From NCBI GenBank assembly GCA_019633425.1, contig WSUB01000012.1, positions 214,371 through 278,370 of the forward strand: DNA of 64,000 nucleotides. The letters are read 5' to 3'. The DNA comes from Tulasnella sp. 424. Lineage: Eukaryota > Basidiomycota > Agaricomycetes > Cantharellales > Tulasnellaceae. Positions 58,603 to 64,000 of the stretch are shown piece after piece. Position numbers and translations under genes: made by a program. The notes beneath the pieces were generated by a model. The model saw only the letters and a program-made list of their open reading frames with translations, had not been told where the DNA came from and did no database searches. Every line of letters starts with the position of its first letter. Position 1 is the stretch's first letter.

Positions 58603-59458
58603 ATTCAAATCCCAGCTATGGCGGATTCTGCAGACAAACAGCCTCAGCACTTGTAAAGACCCCCAGCTCACCTGCCGTGGCTGTGGCCCTTCACAAGCTG
58701 CCGCTGCATGTCCTTTATGACCTAAACGTTACTTAGAGCTGGTCTCATGGCGGCCGACGAGCTGAGAGCCGTCGTCCCTGATAAAGTCCGTCTTTTTGCA
58801 TTACTATCACCATCCCCTGCAATATTCCACGTACATATGTTCCCCTCATGTAGCATAGAGCTCTAGTCGAAAGATTCCCTCTAATCCGTTGGAGTCCAGG
58901 CCAAGGTTGTAGGGGTAATCCGGTGCCTTTTCTTGTCTACAGCCTTCACCTCGCTTTTGGGACATTCAACCCGCCACTGGTAGGAGCTCTGGGGCAGAGT
59001 CTTCCTAAATTTTCACAAGCCGCTGTGCATCGTGCATGCCCTTCAATCCTCTAACGACTGACGTCCTAATGCCTGCGGGGGTGCTAAGAGACATTTTCCC
59101 CAAATATATTCATTGTCCGCTCTGGTAACGTCAGACCCTGACCGTGTGACCCCATGATGTTCGTTGGCTTGGCACAGCCTGAGTTCGGGTCTACTCCCTT
59201 CCCTATCATCAAAATCATCCAGCCTACCTACCTACCTACCCGAAGACAAGTTCAGTCACAGTCAAGGTGACGAACGAGCTTTTACTCTGGGGCGGTAATG
59301 GCAGTTCGCTAACAAAACCTTTGATGACTTGTTCGGATGGAACAAGGGATCGAACTGCACGTGTTCAGCGGTTCTGAACGCGGTGCAACAACCTGCCTTA
59401 AATATTCTCGCTTCCTCTCAATTCCACCATTCTCCACACCCCTTCAAAACGCCGAGAT
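58603..59458. pseudogene. Decayed tail of copy C, then intergenic
   Basis: 58603-58865 still matches the coding tail of copy B (for example GCGGCCGACGAGCTGAGAGC near 58751) but is out of frame after the new stop. The rest, to 59458, has no gene. It includes a short CCTA microsatellite (59222-59240). Confidence 0.55.
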
Positions 59459-60637
59459 ATGCGCCACATACTCTATCCCTTCCTCCTAGGCAAGCGCGCA
59501 TATTCGATTGAGGATTTTGATCACTGGATGACATTCCCATACATCTAATAGGGATATTACTGGCTTTCCCTTGCGTGGTTCTTGGGTACGTTATGCGCCT
59601 CCTAAGTCACTTTCTTTGCTTATAAGCATTCTCACACAGAATCACGGCCCACTTCCAATCCTACTCCGTGCTGTATGAGCATAAGTTCCAAGTTCCATTC
59701 TCGTACACGATCGCAATCGCCTCCTTAACCATTGCGGGGGCGACGGCACACCTAATCAGTTTAATTCTGGACCTTGAGGCATCAGCTTCAGGATTTGTAC
59801 GTGAAAATTTTGCTCTTGTTCCTATTTGCTTTGATGACGAGCCTTTCCTCGGTCTTCTACCGGCATCTAGGAGTTCCGAAAGACTGTTGCAGATCTCGAA
59901 CCCACACTAACGATAATATTGGTTCCATTTTGGCTCGGAGTCGTCATTGTGGTTGGTGCGAAACAGAAGATGGGTCTCATCGGGGGTTGTATATCCAAAC
60001 CTCCAGAGGGATATGGTACGAGGCTGTATACGGACGTACTCGAAAGGCTGATCCTAACCCTCTGCTCGGGATACCCTCCTTTTCGTTTGCGGTTTCAGAA
60101 GTAAATTCCCAAATTTGCACGGAATGGGCCATATCTCTCGCATCCGCCGTGACGACCATGGTAGCACTGATAGCATGGTCCATTACAACTCACTTATGGA
60201 TGGGGCGAGACACCTTTGTGTCCCGAGTGTGGCAAAGAAGACAGCAGAAAGCAAATAAAGCAAGAGGCATCGTACCGCCGCCAGCAGTTTTACCGGCAGG
60301 CGCTGCCCAGGTTCAAGTTGCGCCGGCAGTCCCCTCTCTACCAGCTGGTCCTGTTACATTCCAGCAACCAACAGCAACGATACCCCAGAACGGCGCAGCT
60401 CCCCCAACAACTCTTGACATTGAAGCTACGGCCGGTCATGACAACGATCCCCCACAACAAGGATCTTCAGATCCGATGACGTCGCCCGCTAGCCCGCCGC
60501 CATCAGCGCTCCCTTCTTGGATTCAGCCCTCAACAATTATAGGTTCCGAACCCGGACAACTTCCGAACGCCACGACGGGTTCCAACGCACCTATCGCCTC
60601 TGTTGCTTCTCCACAAGACGCTGCAAATCCTTCATGA
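59459..60637 (+). CDS. Four-helix membrane protein with Pro/Ala-rich tail, copy D
   Basis: Exons 59459-59489, 59552-59585, 59640-59796, 59871-60015 and 60099-60637 (301 residues). Intron 1 starts GCAAGC, a third GC donor at the same place. Helix 1 is MRHILYPFLLG plus ILLAFPCVVLG. Exon 3 has ITAHFQSYSVLYEHKF and VPFSYTIAIASLTIAGATAH; exon 4 has ILVPFWLGVVIVVGAKQKMG; exon 5 has QICTEWAISLASAVTTMVAL followed by RVWQRRQQKANKARG. The tail keeps SPPPSALPSWIQ. The long continuous frame that starts upstream at 59774 runs through intron sequence and is not the real start. Confidence 0.73.
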
Positions 60638-62019
60638 CCTGGCTGTTCGATCGTTCCGAGTTGATGTCCAAGCTTAGTCTGAATGGCCGACAGGAAGTTT
60701 AAAGCCGTCGTCCCCGTTTATGTCCGTTTATTCGTTCAATAATGACTCTTTTATTCTCCCCGTCATCCTATCGATATCCTTTCTCTGCCTTGCATTTCAG
60801 ACGATGCTCTTATGAGCTGTGGAGGTCCAGCTGTCCGTTATACCCTGCAGTTGCCCGCCGTTTGGCCAGATTTGCTCGGAAGCGCTTCAACCTCCGACCA
60901 GTTCTTTCGGCCTCCCGTCTCTTGCACATGAAGCTTCCCGTCAGGTAACCCTTGACAGCGGGAATTATGCCGCGGGGGAGTGTGAACCTCATGGTCACGG
61001 ACAACGGAGATCAAGCGGCTCTCTGCCAAGGAAAAATGCCGGAATTGTCACAGACATGTACATGTGCTGGATGAGCTACCCAGACCTGAGATCGATCGCC
61101 CTAAGCACCGGTATGCTCATCGCTCACACCTACGTTGGGGTAGTGGAGTAGTTTTATTCCTGCTAAGAGACTGACAAAATGAAATTGCCATCTCGGAACG
61201 GGAGGTGAAGGCTGATCTGAACTCGTCATCTCTTCGGGGAGAGGGGCAACCATATGCATATACCGTGAAAAAGCAATTCGCACTGCCCTCGACCTGATGA
61301 TCACCTCGTTTTCCCACTTGCTCAAGGGCTATTTCGGGGCAAGAAGGCAATGTAATTTCACAAATCGTCCCTCGGGCCCGAGGAATAGACTCAGTTACTT
61401 GGCAGGTCCACGGTCCGACCCCAACCTGCCGTTCGATCAACGTCACACCAGAGCGAGGAAGCTCGCTGTGACCTCACAGGAAGCATGACGCGGAAGGTAA
61501 CCTTATATCGCCAAATCCATCCTCTTGTCTCTGTTGCTCTCAGCCGCAGTGATGCCCTCGTGGGGTCTCAACGGCTCTGATGTGGGGCAAGCTTGGGCAT
61601 ACCATTTTCTAAGCTTCGAGGGCGGCTACGGGCACAACTATCTGAATCTCGGGAATAAAACGATTGAAGTGTAAGTCTACTCTAACGATGGCGATGCGGC
61701 TTTACCATTTGCAGTTCGGCTGGGGGGCTGCGCGCCTCGCGGCGTTCAAGGTTCGAGAACGGATGATCACTCATTTGTCCACGCCCGAACGTCACCTCCA
61801 CAATCACCTGTGATCCTCATGCGAGACGCATGCCCCACACTGCCAAATTCATTTTTAATTCAACAAGTCGTCGTATAAAGACAGGTCCTAGCAACCTCAT
61901 CCCAACAATTCACCATTACCCCTCTTCGAGCTCTCTGCCCTCCCTCATACACTTCCGGCCTTAGGTTTCCTCTCATCTCACCAAGCTCATTTCAACCGGT
62001 TGCTCTAGAAACCAGCAAC
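60638..62019. other. Intergenic, no supported gene
   Basis: 1.4 kb with short frames on both strands that lack motifs. A 40-codon frame at 61552-61674 (MPSWGLNGSDVGQAWAYHF) is flanked by splice-like signals and could be a relic exon, but no partner exon joins it in frame. A pyrimidine-rich leader precedes the CFEM gene. Confidence 0.35.
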
Positions 62020-62798
62020 ATGCGTTTCTCCATCGTCGTTTTCTTCGCGGCCTCCCTGGCTTCCGCTTATACCGTACTCAAGCGCCAGGATGCTCCTCGT
62101 AAGCGTTACCCTCTACGTGAACGATCCCGCAGTATCACGGCCTTATTGACGTGGCTGGCTAACCATTACAGCCTGCGCGCAAACGTGCTTCACCCAGTCA
62201 GATTATAGCCCTTGCAACTCTACGGATATCCCTTGCATCTGCCTAAATCAAAAGTTTCTGACCGCGCTTGCCACTTGCACTGAGACCACCTGCAGTCAGC
62301 AGGATCTCCAAGCCGCCGAAGCGTCCGGAGAAGCGACTTGCAAGGCAGCTGTATGTCATCATGCTGGCCGCGCCTGACCTCTCTCTAATTCGATCTCTCT
62401 CAGGGTGTTGATCTTCAAAAACCTTTCCCAGGTGAGTAAATTAACGTTTACGACAACTACAGCTGTGCGATCCAATGCTGATGAACAGACTTTACGTTCT
62501 ATCGCAGATTGTGCGCAGCCCTGCGTGCAGAACGCTAATTCAACTTCCTGCGCGGCCGACGACGACGCCTGTTTGTGCAAAGACCCCAACTACATTGGGC
62601 CCATCGTGAGGTGCATCCATGGTTCTTGCACTGGTCAAGACCTTGCGACATCCGAAACCGTTGGCTTGGCACTGTGCAGGGCTGTGGTGCGGACATTCTG
62701 ATACCGGGTGCTGGACGTATTTAAACTGACTTGAACACCCATTGACACAGGGCGTCGACATTACGTCCATCGCTCAAAGTGCCGAGCAAAATGCTTAA
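62020..62798 (+). CDS. Secreted protein with two tandem CFEM domains
   Basis: Five exons with consistent phases: 62020-62098, 62172-62350, 62404-62431, 62508-62683 and 62751-62798 (169 residues). A signal peptide is clear (MRFSIVVFFAASLASAYTV). Each domain has eight Cys in CFEM order: CAQTC, then C, CIC, C, C, C for the first and CAQPC, then C, CLC, C, C, C for the second. The Asp before the C.C pair (STDIPCIC; DDDACLC), which in known CFEM proteins contacts haem iron, is kept in both. Both domains end at matching splice sites (CKAA/GVDLQ and LCRA/GVDIT), indicating internal exon duplication. No C-terminal hydrophobic GPI signal is seen, so it is probably released. Possible roles from the family: haem/iron capture or host or wall interaction. 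Confidence 0.85.
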
Positions 62799-64000
62799 TT
62801 TTAACCGAAGACTGGCCACAACTTGGGTATGGGACAAGCTATCGTTTGCTTACCAACCCGGCCTCGTCTGCTGGAAACACTCGGAAATGATCCGTATTTG
62901 TTGACATGTTGGACTGATGATGTTGCGGACCATTCTCTCTAACCCCCGGACTACCTACTTGATTCTCCTCTGAATTCTATGCTAGTTGTCTTGACATGTA
63001 TTGTCGCTGCCAACATATGCGAATTCCTTCTCCTATCTTGTGTTCCCGCGAAGACTGCTTGCACATAGAACGATCGAGGACGCGCCATCGTATGATCGTC
63101 GTTCAGTACAGAATCAAATCAATTGCCAGGAAGATAATGCAACCGGATGGTACACACATTGCTTCTCCTTATTTCGTGCGTCCCCGTGGCATGTGAATGA
63201 ACGTACCACACGATCTCGAAGTGCGCCTTCGTATGCCGAGCGACCGAACATCTTGTCGAGACCGCCACAGTGTACCTCGAAGAAACGAAAAATAATTAGC
63301 ATCGAGCACGTGAAATCACTCACTGCATCTTTTCTAATATGCGAAATACCTTTACATTATGTACGTTTATTGATTCCTACCTTAGCGCACCCTTGTTTTG
63401 ACGATTGAGTTACGGTTCAGGGAGGTGCACTACCTTCTAGAACAGTCGGACCTGTCACATTCCTCGGGATTCTATTCGACCGCATCTTTGACCCCCTCAA
63501 GAAGTCGAACCGAAATCAGATCTTGGTCAGCTTATCTGCAGCGTGCTCTATGATATCCTTCAGAAGGGCCCGATTGATCTTGTCGACCGTGACTAGCACT
63601 TTCTCTCCGGACTCGACTTGGCCGTGCGTCCCACAACATGGGCGAACCACTCATAAAATATGAGTAGGCATTTTACACGCCTTGTTTCCCGTTTTCAACA
63701 CCACCGAGAGAACGTGGCCTGTCGTATGCGGAAGTGTTCGTTTTCCACGCCACCCTCCCCTAAATGCGACCTCGTCGCTTCTCCCAACCCTCCATTGAAA
63801 ACCACCTCAGGTACATAGGATATAGTCTTTCGTAGTTAAATATGGTCAAAATAAACGCTTTGTAAACTAATTCCGCGGAGTCCCGTGTGTCGCCAAACCA
63901 CCACGACTCCTCCTCTGCCGTCCCAGAATGCTGCACCGCTGCATCGACCCAAAGTCGGCTCAGTCTAGAAAAGCATCATTTAAATGATGGATTCTAGGAC
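62799..64000. other. Right end of window, no supported gene
   Basis: No complete gene is seen. On the minus strand, 63516-63648 has an open stretch ending EHAADKLTKI and a stop, and a second one lies further right (SRLWVDAAVQHSGTAEEES, to about 63760). They could be 3' exons of a gene that starts beyond 64000, but I could not join them with convincing splice sites. Confidence 0.3.

Noticed and set aside
59774..60637. 287-codon frame as the full copy D gene
   Set aside because: Its first part is intron and out-of-frame exon sequence; the five-exon model matches copies A-C and adds the N-terminal helices.
61552..61674. 40-codon frame MPSWGLNGSDVGQAW as a small gene
   Set aside because: Splice-like signals flank it but no neighbouring exon joins in frame; it is kept only as a possible relic.

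Overview
This 64 kb window is nuclear DNA of a filamentous basidiomycete, most probably an Agaricomycete. Evidence: genes are cut by many 45-75 nt GT-AG introns (a few GC-AG), there are no bacterial-type operons, and the families present (LaeA-like SAM methyltransferases, CFEM protein, UNC80-like protein) are fungal. All gene models were assembled by eye from splice signals, frame continuity and comparison between paralogues inside the window.

Region 1 (1-42,550) is one tandem array of SAM-dependent class I methyltransferases. Eighteen loci are visible: nine on the minus strand (one cut by the left edge) and nine on the plus strand, meeting head-to-head across a 2.4 kb gap (16,635-19,055). 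The plus copies share one eight-exon plan: N-terminal exon; tiny exon coding Tyr-hydrophobic-Leu-Pro-Gly; SAM-binding exon (LDIGTGSG.W ... GMDLAPPN); exon with FECDDAN and LRPGGVLL; short GFSW exon; a W.P.GPW exon; a helical exon; and a very short last exon coding W...WAVKK. The minus copies follow the same plan. At least one copy (26,704-28,121) is a pseudogene and one (35,410-37,000) has a broken first exon that a new mini-intron could rescue. From 23.7 to 38.6 kb the duplication unit is about 2.7-3.2 kb and carries the same intergenic debris, including orphan last exons that mark where the unequal crossovers happened. No polyketide synthase, NRPS, terpene synthase, P450 or transporter is seen in the array, so the substrates are unknown.

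Region 2 (43,266-53,376) holds two single-copy divergent genes: a 438-aa protein of unknown function on the minus strand and a very large 12-exon gene on the plus strand (2,448 codons) that resembles UNC80-type channel-complex proteins and carries one in-frame TGA.

Region 3 (53,810-60,637) is a second tandem family: four paralogues of a small four-helix membrane protein with a long Pro/Ala/Ser-rich tail, with the same five-exon plan. In three of them intron 1 has a GC donor.

Region 4 (60,638-64,000) contains a secreted protein with two consecutive CFEM domains (62,020-62,798) and otherwise no gene that can be supported. No rRNA, tRNA, CRISPR array or intact transposon was recognised.
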